Source: Acephala macrosclerotiorum
Taxonomy: Eukaryota > Ascomycota > Leotiomycetes > Helotiales > Mollisiaceae
NCBI GenBank assembly: GCA_014904845.1
Contig: MU119339.1
Location: forward strand, 81,599-145,598
Length of the DNA: 64,000 nt
Direction: 5' to 3'
In this document: in pieces, positions 44,403-55,280 of the stretch
How the letters are laid out: each line of letters opens with the position of its first letter
How positions within the stretch are numbered: the stretch's first letter is position 1
The notes under the pieces: generated by a model
Told to the model about the DNA's origin: nothing
Database searches by the model: none
The model's input: only the letters and a program-made list of their open reading frames with translations
Translations under genes and position numbers: made by a program

Positions 44403-46044
44403 ATGGGATCAAGTGCACGTAAGAAGAAGGAGAAGAAGAAAGACTTCCAGGTGAGTTTGTTGTTCGCAGAGAGTTACGAACAAGATTGAAGCTGACCATT
44501 CACTCACGACAGAAAACGAAACTGAAAGTCGGGAAGACGAAGGCAAAGCCAGACAACTTCACTGATACCAGCTTTAAGTCGAAATGTATGCTTCTCATTC
44601 TCTTATCTACGTACTTCAATGATCTCTAATGTGCCTCGAATGGTGGGCCATTTGCATTCTGTCTTTTTATTTTTTTGCAAACATTGAAATTCCGAGAATG
44701 CCCAAGTTGCGGTAGGTCATGATGTCCCGCGCACCTGAGAGCATTCACCTGTGCCTCTTCTTTGATCTTTCGGTTGCTTGTGCAATTTCCATGTTCAGTC
44801 ATAGTTTTTGGTTCATAATGAACCACCTTTCATAGGACATTCATACGGTGTTCTCTGCCCGACTTGTCTTGTCTAGGGTTTGATGCTCGCGGCTCCGTGG
44901 GAGATGCACCATGGACCACAGAACAATGATCTTGGATGTACTCTCAAGCATGGCTTAGATCTTAGTCTGGAAATTCATAGTTTGTAGTTCAAAATGTACC
45001 GCATGTCATCGGACATTTGGTCAATACTCTCGCTTGTCTTTTTGTCTCCCTTTTGCATTAAAGAAAGCAGACCCCAATTCGGGGATCAAAATGTCCCTCC
45101 TCGCTTTCGTCTCCATGCTGTACATAGTTTTGAGCACAAGTTAACCTCTCCCAGCTATCACCATTAATCAACAATCACTCACAACAAACGCACCATCCTC
45201 ATCCTCGCAATTCAGCCACTACCTCTCCCTAGCCTCATCATCTAAAACGGACACCCAACGCCGAGATGCCCTCTCCTACCTCACGACTCAACTCGCCTCC
45301 AAACCAGTCAACGCCCCCCTCCCCCTCCCAACCGCAATCCTTCTCCCAAAACTCCTCCCATTAATCCTCGACGGATCCTCCTCAGTCCGAACCCAACTCC
45401 TCAAATTCCTCCGCCTCCTCCCCCAAGCCGACATCGCCGACAGAGCCGAATCCGCGCTCCTCTACATCCGCGCCGGAATGACCCATCTCGCCGCCGAAAT
45501 CCGAGCCGATGCCCTCACCGTCCTCGAATGGCTCCTCGAAGTAGCCGAAGATGATGTTGTCACTTGTCCTGGCGGTTGGGTGAAGACATTGAAGAGCTTC
45601 ATGAGCATGATGGGATGGGCTGTCAGCAGTACGACTTCGAAGTGGACGGCTGCGAGCAAGGCTTCATTTGGGAAATCTGGGAAGTCATTTCCGAAGCAAT
45701 TGCTTGTTCTGGCGCAGTTCTTGAGGGCGGGACTGGTTGAGCCAAAGGATGATCTGGCTGTAAAGAGTGTTGTGGGGAATTTCCAGAATTTCATGATCCC
45801 AACTAGGTCGAATGCTTTTGCGCATCTGAATCTATTCGGTAGCTCGAGGGATGAGGAGGGTGAGATGTATATTGATAGGGAGGATAGGCAGCGAGTTTTC
45901 GAAAAGAACTTTCTGGCTGCCGTGAATGCCGGAGTTGAGAATGCTAGGAAGGAGGGTGGTGAGGCTGGAAGAGCTGCGGCGGTTTTGGCAAAGGTATTGA
46001 AGGAAGGAATGGCGGATTACAGTGCAGTTGATGATACCCAATAA
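44403..46044 (+). CDS. IPI1: pre-rRNA-processing protein IPI1 (TEX10 family)
   Basis: Three exons: 44403-44450 (MGSSARKKKEKKKDFQ), 44513-44585 (KTKLKVGKTKAKPDNFTDTS) and 45155-46044, giving 336 aa with agreeing phases. The Lys-rich N-terminus followed by FTDTSFKSKS and then NQQSLTTNAPSSSSQFSHYL is the family signature. The rest is a HEAT-like helical array (ALSYLTTQLASKP, ILLPKLLPLILDGSSSVRTQ, WLLEVAEDDVVTCPGGWVKT) matching the Ipi1_N domain. IPI1 works with RIX1/IPI2 and IPI3 in the Rix1 complex, which drives ITS2 processing and the rotation and export of pre-60S particles in the nucleoplasm. Intron 2 is 569 bp, several times longer than any other intron here, and contains degenerate repeats. 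Codons in the 5' half of exon 3 are markedly C-ending, suggesting good expression. Confidence 0.92.
44819..45018 (+). repeat. two degenerate repeat units inside IPI1 intron 2
   Basis: Segments around 44795-44870 and 44970-45045 line up: CATAGTTT, then GTTCA(T/A)AATG, (A/T)ACC, TCAT(A/C)GGACATT and later CTTGTCTT. Spacing is about 176 bp. Both carry the TG(A/T)ACC...GGACATT core seen in the 43.2-43.5 kb tandem repeat, so these may be parts of one old repeat family. Confidence 0.45.
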
Positions 46045-47811
46045 AATGGATTGGTAAGGAGTTCGGGAATTTTTGCATTAGAGATATCATGCTTGTACAT
46101 TCTAAGTGTGGTCTCCCACTTATAAGAATTGATACGCAAAGCTATTTCAGATCTTTGAGACCAGTCTCCTGTGCCTGTCAAGAACCCACATTCTGCCCTG
46201 AACATTCTCATCTATTCATAGACGGCCTAGTAAGCAAGTTATGTGCGCAGATCCCACAAGACAGAATCCAGTTCCAAACTATTAATGAAGCTACGAAGCC
46301 TCAGCTACTCACCAATAAACACATATGAGCTATCGCAAAACACGAGGATGTATGAGTGTTTGAGTAGTGACGATATTGCTCAAGTTTCTTCTCGCTCTTG
46401 TACTTAGTTCTCCATTGTTTCTAGGTAGTAAAGGCAATAGCCTCGAGCGTTTTCATATATTTTGAAATTGGCTGTCGTTGACAGAATGCTGTCAAATGTT
46501 GAAGCGAAAAGGATGAAATAGATCATGCGTGTAGAGGTACTTCAGCGGGGAGGTTTAGATCTCGTCGAGACACTGAATTAGCTTGAACAAGCGCCCATTT
46601 AGGCCGTTCAACTTTGAGCAAGTGAATAAGTTCATGGTGTTTTGGTGGAAGGTAGGAAGCTTCATCGGACACGGAAGGTCTTCGCCGCATTACCTCTAAT
46701 ATGTAGCATTGAAATAGAAATCTGAAGAAAATAATATAACAAAATGAAAAGATTCAAAACAATAGAACTCCCAAATCTGAATTCAAAATTAATTCACAAA
46801 CTTTGAGAAATGAACGCTGTCACTCGCATCGAAATGTGAAGGAGAGAAGATGTCTTTTCCCACCAATCAAGAAGTGACGACCCCACTACCGCTAATCTCA
46901 ATGGCGTATAGCGGCTTCCGAAATCTCCCACCTCGCTCGGCAATCGATATCAACTCCCCACTACCGACCACCGTTCCCAAGAAACAACATATGTTTTCTC
47001 CAGATCGCCACGTATCGCCAGTATCGTTGCGCAGGCCACGGCCGACTTGAAAGAGACGCGTTGAAAGAGGTCAGTACTAGCTTTTCTCGATTTGTCAATA
47101 CGTCGCAAACCTTTTTGTGGGTGCTTGTGCTTCCCTTGAGGGCGTTTAAAGACGAGCCGTACGCGTGTGCCAGAGCACAGATCGGACGAATCTTAGGCAC
47201 AAGGCTAGACGACAAGCTTGAAGAGCAGAAACAAGCACTTCTTCTGGGCAAAAGACGATGACACGTGCTTCTCGGTGCCACTCTTGACACTTGAGATGGA
47301 ACAAGCTTGCTTCGCTCTGAAGTCGGGCGTAGTTTGCCCTGGCATCAAGTCCTGCTTCATGGAGCCTTGCCTATTGTTCATCTGCCCATCGAAAGAAAGC
47401 AGCCTGGGTCTATTAAATTCTCTTGTACCCCACCACGCCAATTATCTGCCGATTTCCCCTATTTCAACTTTCTTGCCGGGAGTTGCTTCTTTGACGACCA
47501 AGAACCCCACCACCAAGTCACATCGAGGTTGATTAGTCTGGTCTGCTTTACCGACCTGGCCTACTCTATATTTCCTCTAGATATGCTTCGTGGCACGGGT
47601 CTAAGTGGAAGTCTCCAACGCGCATTAGGCCTCGAGCCTTGATCAAGACCGGTCATCCAAGCTATTGGGCGGCGGCTCAAGGAACTATGTCTTTCTTAAT
47701 TTTCTCTACACTCAACCTTGCTACATTACTACTTTGATGTTGGATTGCAGCCTTTATACTAATCGGTATCGCAGGTGATCCATCGGCTAGATTCCTATCA
47801 GAGTCTCAACA
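46045..47811. other. 1.8-kb intergenic region
   Basis: Between IPI1 and the DUF262 gene, both on plus. Short frames (such as 47218-47532) show no family features. The stretch 46700-46810 is AT-rich. No gene is supported. Confidence 0.45.
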
Positions 47812-50064
47812 ATGGAGGCAACTTCTAGTACCGACGCGCCACCAACGCCAGCGGAGCCCAAGAGAGAAGAGCCGACGACCGAAGTTCCCAAAAATGAGGA
47901 ACCAGAACCCAAGGCAGAAGAACTAGAAGTGAAGTCCGAAGAACCAAAGCCCGAATCTGAGCCCTACATCAAGGAAGATCCAGATGCGCCAGAATTCGTC
48001 TCGGCTCACTCGACAGGCCGTCGGCCACGGGTGAAGCCAGAGCCCGAGGAACCAGCCCAAGTCACGATTGATCTGAGCCTTCCTGAGGCTGGTGATGATA
48101 TGTTCGAGGATGTGGACGGGGATGAATACGTTGATTTGACGTACGAGGGCATTGCCCATGTCAATGGAGTCCGTCACTTCGTTTGTGAAGGTCAGTAGCG
48201 ATACGCCGCTTGACTGCTTGCAAAGTTTACAGTTTACAGGCTTCAAGATTCGCCAGATCCCGGAGCCTTTCATTGTCAAGCGATCGCTGTTTGACCTCTA
48301 TCGTGAGTGTGTCCATACAGTCAGATCTTCATTGTGCTAATGATACTGCTACAGAATGTATCGAAGCCAAGTCTATTATCCTTGATCCTGAATATCAGCG
48401 AGATGTTGTCTGGGATGAGGGCAGAGCTGCCTTGCTCGTAACCAGTATCTTGAGCACGTTCAGCCGCCCACTACGTAGTTGTAGTTTGCTGACAACTTTC
48501 AGTGGGCTATTTTATTCCACCCATCATTTTCAATGTCAAAAAGACTACGGTAAAGGTCGAGGGTCGAGAGGAAGCCAGATACACCCGTATTTGCGTAGAT
48601 GGAAAACAACGTTTGACTTCCATCTGGAAGTTTCTCAAGGGCCAGATCGGCTTCTTTGACAATAACTCTCCCCAACGAAAGTGGTGCATTAACCTCTCTC
48701 TGCATAAATTCATATGACGGTGGATCTAATCGGCTGCATAGGTTTTATTGCCATCAAATCATCGACGGTCGTCTTCAAGTCAACAATCGCAACATTCTCC
48801 CAAATGCCGTCAAGGAGTTCTTCAAGAAGCAATTCTTCTGCTGTTACGAGTATGAGGAACTCGACATAGATACCGAGGAGACTATGTTCCAGCTTGTACA
48901 ACGTGGCATCGCGCTTACGCCAGCAGAAAAGATGCGAGCATTGTCTACCGAGTGGGCAATGTTCACGAAACAATTTGAGGATGATTACGCTCTTGTTGTC
49001 AATCGTAAGTGGCGCCTCGTCCTCCTCCCCTAACCTAGCTAATATGAGAGCAAGTCTCGAAGCAGAATCGTGCCTCCGGATTCCGATTGGTCCTTACGAT
49101 CTTTACGATGATTATAGAAGTCGAAGGAGGTATTGAAAGGAAGAAGAAAGGCACAAATAATAACCCAAACATTCCGACCTTACAAGCCAGCCCCCAAGCT
49201 CTTGCCCGAGTACTAGAGGACAAGAAACCTATCGAACCCGGGTTGAAGGCAAAGATGAAGTCAGTTTTTGACAGGTACGAAAATCTTGTCAAAATGTCTT
49301 CAACTAAAATCACCACTACTCGATACAAGGTTACACCAAATTCCGTGTTTGATCCTGCACCAGAATATCTTCGAAATGCCAATGTCAACTGGGTTCGCAC
49401 CTTCAGTCCGTTGGAGCTCATTGTCACAGCTGTCTTAGTACACGTACATCAAGATCATAGAACCGACGAAGAACTCCTCGAAGATGTTAGAGCGATGCGC
49501 CAATTTCTTCGAACTTATCACAAGGATCTCCGAGTCAATTCTCAGTGCTGGGCTATTTCATGGACCTTTATCACAACAGAGATGGACAAGAGACGGGGTA
49601 TCGTTCGAGAGCCCCGCGCACCAGGTGATCCCGAAAACTCGATTGGCTTTGGCACGAACGCTACACGACCAGCCGTCGAGGTTGCCCCTCTACGACTGAA
49701 GCGCTCTGGAGCTATTATTTCTTCCTCTTCCTCGAATGACTTCATCGATGATCGAGACTCTTCGGACCTGACCTCCGTCTCGAGCTCCGATGATGAATCT
49801 TCAGAAGACGAGGGCCCAATATTTGAGGGTTTGATGCCTCCTCGAAAGCGTCCCCTGCCAAAGAAGGATGCTTCGAAGGCGAAAGGCACAGCTAAAACAC
49901 CGTCGAAGGGTGCAAAGACTAAGGGTGTTACTAAGGGTGTTACTAAGGCTGCTTCTGTTTCTAAGGGCAAGGCGAAGGCTGGCGCGAAGAGAACCTCTGC
50001 GAGTAGACCGACATCTGCAGCTTCATCTTCAGCAGCGAAGAAGGCGAAGAAATCTTCAGCTTAG
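47812..50064 (+). CDS. DUF262 (GmrSD-type) domain protein
   Basis: Six exons, 47812-48190, 48240-48302, 48355-48453, 48503-48683, 48742-49004 and 49055-50064, 664 aa, all phases agreeing. Residues 1-125 are acidic Pro/Glu-rich and disordered. The DUF262 core then shows LDPEYQRDVVWDEGRAALLV (from about residue 157), ILMGYFIPPIIFN, and the nucleotide-binding-type motif CVDGKQRLTSIWKF at about 211-224, equivalent to DGQQR in bacterial DUF262/GmrS proteins. Helical segments follow (LPNAVKEFFKKQFFCCYEYE, RGIALTPAEKMRALSTEWAM, SPQALARVLEDKKPIEPGLK, LRNANVNWVRTFSPLELI), then an acidic and Lys/Ser/Ala-rich tail likely to bind nucleic acid or chromatin. Intron 3 has a GC donor (A/GCACGT), needed to keep SILMGYF. 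No HNH (DUF1524) domain follows. Its eukaryotic role is unknown. Confidence 0.85.
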
Positions 50065-50405
50065 GGAGGCTATTTTATGGCGTTGGGGAGCATTAGATCG
50101 GAGTTGATGGCTTTTTGCATTGCATGTTGGATTTCGGGGTAGGGGCGTTGCATTATCTTGCATGTGGCATTGTGGAGTTGGTGCTTTGCTGGGGAACATA
50201 CTCTGCAACTCCTCTTGGATGAGCAGACTTATCATCCCCGATAGCACACTTCATATCACAAATGAACCCTCCTGTACAACTCAAGACCGGAGCTTAAAAA
50301 TAAAGATAAGTTCATCAAATCATCTATGCATATCCAAACATCGTTATGTGCCGGCTCCCCTGCCCAAACTCCATATCTATACCAATACTTCCCCTTGTTC
50401 GGTAT
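50065..50405. other. convergent intergenic region
   Basis: 341 bp between the 3' ends of the DUF262 and CREG-like genes. No gene seen. Confidence 0.5.
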
Positions 50406-51281
50406 CTACAGCTCCCATTGCCCATCAACACCAACACTCCACTCTTTCCACCCCTTCTTCTCTCCTGGCAACCTAACCCCCTCCCATTCCCCCTTACTCA
50501 CATTCCTCCACTCCTCAACCGGAATCCACCCTATATACGCCCTATCCCCAAACCCCCCAATCCAATAAACATCCTGCACAACAAGTCTAACCCATTCAGA
50601 AGCATGAATCGGGTTTCCCGGTAGCCAGAATTTTGCATCTTGATGTGTGGATACGAAACATTTCGCCAACTCTAGATTATGAATGACTCCTTCATCAATC
50701 TTCTCGAGATAGCCTAGCAAAGAGAAGCGGGGGAGGTTGGCGGCGCTAAATGGTAGGGCTCCTGGTTTATCTTCTGCTTCTTCTAACGAACTAAAACCAA
50801 ACCAAGATGACAATCTAGAGGCTATAGAAGGCATCGACAAACCCCCGATTCTCGAGCTCGGCGGATATGGAGGAACCCATTGCAAACTCAACGAGATATT
50901 GCTCCCAGCAGCTGCGTTCTTGAATGAAGTTGCGATATTTATTGCTAGTATAGTTGGGTCTCCGGTTCCTTCGCAATCGGATATGTAGTCTGTTAGGCCT
51001 ATGGGTAGGCCGCCAAGACCTGAGGGTCGGTTTTCGGAGTCACGGGGGTTGTTATTTGAGGAGGGCGGGAAGACGGTTGAGAGTGTGCCGAGGGGTGTGA
51101 GGGCTAGGATTCTGCGGGCGAGGATGGCGGATTCGTAGGAGGTTGGGATTCGATAGGTGAACTTGGAGTCGTGGGAGGAAGAAGGGTTCGAGAAGATGTG
51201 TTGCGGTTGTTGGTTGGGGGACGAGAGGATAGTCGAAGCTGTGGTAAGTGGGAGGAGAGTTGAGAGGAGTGAGAAACGCAT
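50406..51281 (-). CDS. CREG-like secreted protein (FMN-binding split-barrel fold)
   Basis: Single exon, 291 aa. The N-terminus MRFSLLSTLLPLTTAST is a signal peptide. The CREG/PPOX-like barrel starts with ESAILARRILALTPLGTLST followed by VFPP, continues with LGGLPIGLTDYISDCEGTGD, TILAINIATSFKNAAAGSNI and SLSLQW, and later LECAK-like LELAKCFVSTHQDAKFWLPG with WVRLVVQDVYWIGGFGDRAY and IGWIPVEEW, all typical of fungal and animal CREG proteins. CREG proteins are secreted or lysosomal glycoproteins with the flavin-oxidase fold but generally without confirmed enzyme activity. An insertion around residues 155-185 (SIASRLSSWFGFSSLEEAED) splits the barrel. The function in fungi is unknown. Confidence 0.85.
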   Translation of the reverse strand: MRFSLLSTLLPLTTASTILSSPNQQPQHIFSNPSSSHDSKFTYRIPTSYESAILARRILALTPLGTLSTVFPPSSNNNPRDSENRPSGLGGLPIGLTDYISDCEGTGDPTILAINIATSFKNAAAGSNISLSLQWVPPYPPSSRIGGLSMPSIASRLSSWFGFSSLEEAEDKPGALPFSAANLPRFSLLGYLEKIDEGVIHNLELAKCFVSTHQDAKFWLPGNPIHASEWVRLVVQDVYWIGGFGDRAYIGWIPVEEWRNVSKGEWEGVRLPGEKKGWKEWSVGVDGQWEL

Positions 51282-51915
51282 CTTGGCTGAGATTAAATGC
51301 TGAAATGAAAGATGTACTCAGATTATGGACAGAACGAGCTGGTCTTGATGCTATTCACAAGGAAGAAGCATCACTATCGAAGTGGCGCGACTCCAGCAGA
51401 TCAAACAGTTCGAGCTGCCGTTGGTGGAGCTCGGCATGCGATAAGAAGCTCGGCTTAAGCTATCAGCACATGACTGGAACTGGCTTGTGATCAATTTCAT
51501 TCATGAGCGTCTTGGGCGACAACAAGATAGATCTAGACTGCAATTAGACTGCAATTAGACTCTCGGCTTCTATGCTCTCCTATCCAAAGGTTAGCTTGAA
51601 GTTGTAGGTTGATAAATGGGTTATAGTCACGTGTAAGCTTTAAATCCGCTGTGCCCTAAAATCCTTAGCGCATTCACCATAAGCGATTTCACACACTCTC
51701 GAAATCTTCAACGACGACGACAATCGAACCCATCGACAAATCATCTAAAGCCAACTTGTGAGTCCCAGCCATCTCTCCCAGCATCGAATTATTGGCGGAA
51801 TCATCTGCGAGATCGAAATCTCTGTCGCGAGAAGGAAGAAACAGCAGCTAACACGCATTTTGCCACTTTCAGTATCGGAAAGTCATCTCGAATTACAACC
51901 CGATAAACCGCAATC
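51282..51915. promoter_or_regulatory. shared upstream region of CREG-like gene and eS30
   Basis: Divergent 634-bp gap. It contains a short tandem repeat (AGACTGCAATT units, 51535-51562). A GCCCTAAAATCC element at about 51651-51662 resembles the CCCTAA box often found upstream of ribosomal protein genes in filamentous fungi; that link is inference. Pyrimidine-rich tracts follow towards the eS30 start. A 5' untranslated intron is possible (GTGAGT near 51756). Confidence 0.35.
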
Positions 51916-52338
51916 ATGGGAAAGGTCCACGGATCCCTCGCTCGTGCCGGAAAGGTCAAGTCTCAGACACCAAAGGTACGATAATTTTGAAATCTGGATG
52001 GAGGTTAGACTGCGGGGCAAGTTGGGGCTGGATACCAGGGGCGAAATAGTTCTTTGCGACATTCGAGGAGAAAGAAAGATTCAGAAGGAGTAATTGGGAT
52101 GGAGGAATTCGAATATATCGAATCAAGAACGAGTGCTAAAGAAATAATGGTACAGGTTGAGCCTCAAGAGAAGAAGAAGACCCCCAAGGGCCGCGCAAAG
52201 AAGAGAATCACATACACCCGCCGATTCGTGAACGTTACCCTGACTGGAGGCAAGCGCAAGGTATGCCTCCTTACCAGCACTTTTTTCGATCCTTGTGACT
52301 AACCCTCTTACCAGATGAATCCCAACCCAACCTCATAG
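51916..52338 (+). CDS. RPS30: 40S ribosomal protein eS30
   Basis: Three exons: 51916-51975 ([20 protein letters not shown]), 52156-52260 ([20 protein letters not shown], ending GGKRK) and 52315-52338 (MNPNPTS-stop). The product is 62 aa with a complete, canonical eS30 sequence. eS30 sits near the decoding centre and mRNA entry of the small subunit. As in other fungi there is no ubiquitin-like (FUBI) fusion, since the start codon directly precedes [12 protein letters not shown]. Intron 1 (180 bp) is longer than most in the window, a common trait of ribosomal protein genes. Intron 2 is 54 bp with a CTAAC branch site. Confidence 0.97.
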
Positions 52339-53552
52339 GTCGACAACACGGTATGATGGGAGGACTCGGGGCGTTGCTTTTCATGACTGGAGATGGATCC
52401 TGATCAGAGACGCGCGATGTCTCGAGAGCGGAAGGAGACTAGCATTGAACTTCCAGATGCTTCAGGATGGGACTGCTACTTTGGGAGGAAGGGATGCATC
52501 ATTGGCGTCTGTACATCTGACATTTGAGTTACGAATGCTTCTTGCCTTCTTGCGAAAGGTCAATGGAATATTTGATCTCCTCCTGGATGCAGTGTCTTGG
52601 GGATCTGCATGAATATTGGTGTGAACGAGTCGTGATGCGAATCTGATAACCCGAATACATCAAGGTGGCCAGAGAAAGGAGAGGACCAAAGGCACCGAGG
52701 AAGTCCCGGATGCAATTCTGTGCAGCATACTTAATCATGTTGGTGTGACCAGATTTTGATATGGCCCTGATATCTCGATACATTTGGCTGGACAAGCTGG
52801 ACAGGAGAGTACCTGCTCAACGTCGGACGTTCAATGCGTAGAGAAAGTCCCTCCTAGTTCTTTGATTCGGAAAGCATTACTTCCTCCTTCCCCATTGCAC
52901 GCCACCTTTACAATGTTCCTTTCATTTTTGCAGTCTCTTAATGTTTCAATGTCTAAGGAACTTTCCAAGTTCTCCCGAAGTCTACAGCCAGTAGAAAATA
53001 TATACAAATTCACAGCTTCATTGTCCTGTCATTCTCCCTAATTTCGAACCCCTCGGTGCTGCTCAATTCCTGCGATCATCGCGCCATCTTTATCTTCTAG
53101 TTCCCTTACCCGCATCTCACAATCTTTCCAGTGGACCTTCACATTAACCTCCCTCTCCTTCCCTCATCACCCAACCATATTCCATGCCCCAAGACCCTGA
53201 ACCCAAGCCTCCTTATGCAGGAAATCCACAATTCTAAACAATCCTGCATCCCATCGTCATCGCTCGTTTATCCGAAAAATAAACAGACCGACCGCCGTTT
53301 GAAGGTGGGATACGAAGTAGGTCATATCGGCCGTATTCTGCCCTGCCCAAAATTCTCTAGTGCGTACGGACCGAGTATATCATTTCTGAGTTCGAGAATG
53401 AGAATATATACTCTCCTTCTCCCCCAGCAATCAATTTTATAATCTATCTCGGTCAAAAAGTCACATCGTCAATTTCCTCGCAAAAACTCAAAATTCAACC
53501 TAAAAGCATCCTCCCTCACCCGCGCAAGCACCACAAACTGGAAGTTTGGAAA
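52339..53552. other. 1.2-kb intergenic region
   Basis: Downstream of eS30. Only short frames without family features. No gene or repeat is supported. Confidence 0.45.
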
Positions 53553-53825
53553 ATGGCAACCATGACAGACACAGAACAAAAACCCCATGTCTCAACAGAA
53601 AGTTATCAAGGTCCTCATCCAGATGTCAAAGTCATCGATTTTGCTACTTTTGGCAAGGAAATCACCGACTCGACTCCTGAGTTGGAGAGGAAACGGAGCT
53701 TGAGGAAGAGGGTTTTGAGGTTGGTTTGGAATCCGAGGGCGAGGCATTTGAGGAGGGGGTTGGTTATGAAGATGTTGCAGGAGGATCCGAATAAGGTTGG
53801 GGAGAGGAGGATGAGTTTGGCATGA
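53553..53825 (+). CDS. small basic hypothetical protein, 90 aa
   Basis: Single-exon frame with a good start context (AAAATGGCAACC). The first 35 residues are polar (HVSTESYQGPHPDVKVIDFA); the rest is strongly basic and helical (ERKRSLRKRVLRLVWNPRAR, HLRRGLVMKMLQEDPNKVGE). No signal peptide or membrane segment. I do not recognise a family. The compact, consistent composition and clean start suggest a real gene. Confidence 0.5.
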   Translation: MATMTDTEQKPHVSTESYQGPHPDVKVIDFATFGKEITDSTPELERKRSLRKRVLRLVWNPRARHLRRGLVMKMLQEDPNKVGERRMSLA

Positions 53826-54738
53826 GGGAGAGCTCTGGGCTAGATAAAGTTCCAAAGGGAATGGGTGGTCTGGGAGACAGGGCACCACGGAGAGTGTAGT
53901 GCATCTGGACAACCACTATTCTCCTATCGGTGTCCGTCAACTTACACGGATGAGCTCATTCCGGTCCCGGTTATGCCCTCAGTCTCTCTGGTATCATGGG
54001 AAATTTGTTCCCCGGCGTTTTGAACTGTCTTGGAGACTGGGATGCTGAGTAGAAGTCACTTCGTGCCTCTGAAAGAAGATGATTGGCCTTGCAAGAGTTC
54101 CGAAATGGATAGGATAATTTCGAGGATAAAGACCAGAGGCTATAGAGGATGGTTAGGGGATGGGGGAGGGGGGGTATTGAGACAGAACTCGCCGAAGGAG
54201 CCATGTCCAAGTTCAGGTCAAAATCCAGTCCTGAAAGGATACGTTTGAGATGAGATGGAAAACTGAGAGGGAACTATCAGTGGTGATGGGCCTTGAGAAG
54301 GGAATATCTTTGTAGAATGACCGAAGAGTAATTATAATCAGATATGGCCATGTGAATTCAATGAGACCTTATCTAAGTCCGAAAGATGGCAGTAAATGGA
54401 CCGTTGAAGTTAGGACCCCTTAATTGGCAGTGAAGCAAAAGATTAGATAGGACCTATTTGACTCTCTTCAAGCCCTGGCGTTGAAATGGAGTATAGCAAC
54501 TATAGAGGATCTTGAGACTTCAAGCCAATATGATCAAATGCAGTAGTATCTGAGAGTTGAGGAGTTAAGAGAGGGAGGTCGAAAGACCCCTCATCTGAGT
54601 GGCCCGTGCACTGTGTTTACTTGCGCAAACGCGACTTCAATCCATTATCACCACAACACTCCACGAACAATCCAACCTGAAATCAGCCCCGCATATCAAT
54701 CAACACCCACTCGAACCAAATCTTGAGCAATTATCAAC
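53826..54738. other. intergenic region
   Basis: 0.9 kb between the small basic protein and HSK3, both on plus. No gene seen; presumed HSK3 promoter. Confidence 0.45.
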
Positions 54739-55280
54739 ATGACCACCAGAATCCCAACAACAAACGCCCCGCGCCTTTCCACAGCGCCCAGCAGTATCAA
54801 GCCGCGCCAACTGGTACTTTCTCCTCTCCCCTCTTTCACTTCTCTTCCTCTGATCATTTCTCTGGTTTGCACAAGAAAGATAGAAGCTAATGGCAAAACA
54901 ATAGTCACATCTACATGCCCAACTCGCGCAACTGTCAGCCAACCTTGCCGACCTCGAGAACTTGTTGCGGATGACGAGCGTTCAAGCAGAAAGCATTCGT
55001 GGCCTGGGGGCTTTCCACGGTGGATTGTAGGTTTTCTCCTCTCTGTTCTCATTTGATCCACATCTCCGATTTGGATAATACACGTAGATTTGGGGATCGG
55101 TGATCTGAAGAATACGGAGGGCAATTAGAGAATTGAGGAAGAGTGATCAGATTTAAGAAGAGAGGCTAACATAAGAATGGCAGATTCATGGCAGCGAGCA
55201 AAGTACTAGGCGAGGAAACCATTGCTGGATCAGCGGCTGCGCAGGGACAGCAGAGAGGGAGTAGAGAGAGCGAGTCATGA
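54739..55280 (+). CDS. HSK3: DASH complex subunit HSK3
   Basis: Three exons: 54739-54813 (MTTRIPTTNAPRLSTAPSSI, ending KPRQL), 54905-55026 (SHLHAQLAQLSANLADLENL, then LRMTSVQAESIRGLGAFHGG) and 55184-55280 (FMAASKVLGEE onward), 97 aa with agreeing phases. The RQLSHLHAQLAQLSANLADL coiled coil, followed by the FHGGLFMAASKVLGEE ending, is the Hsk3 signature. The DASH/Dam1 ring couples kinetochores to microtubules in fungi, and Hsk3 is one of its smallest helical subunits. Because the gene is short and split, the individual exons look unremarkable alone; the spliced product makes the call firm. Confidence 0.9.
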
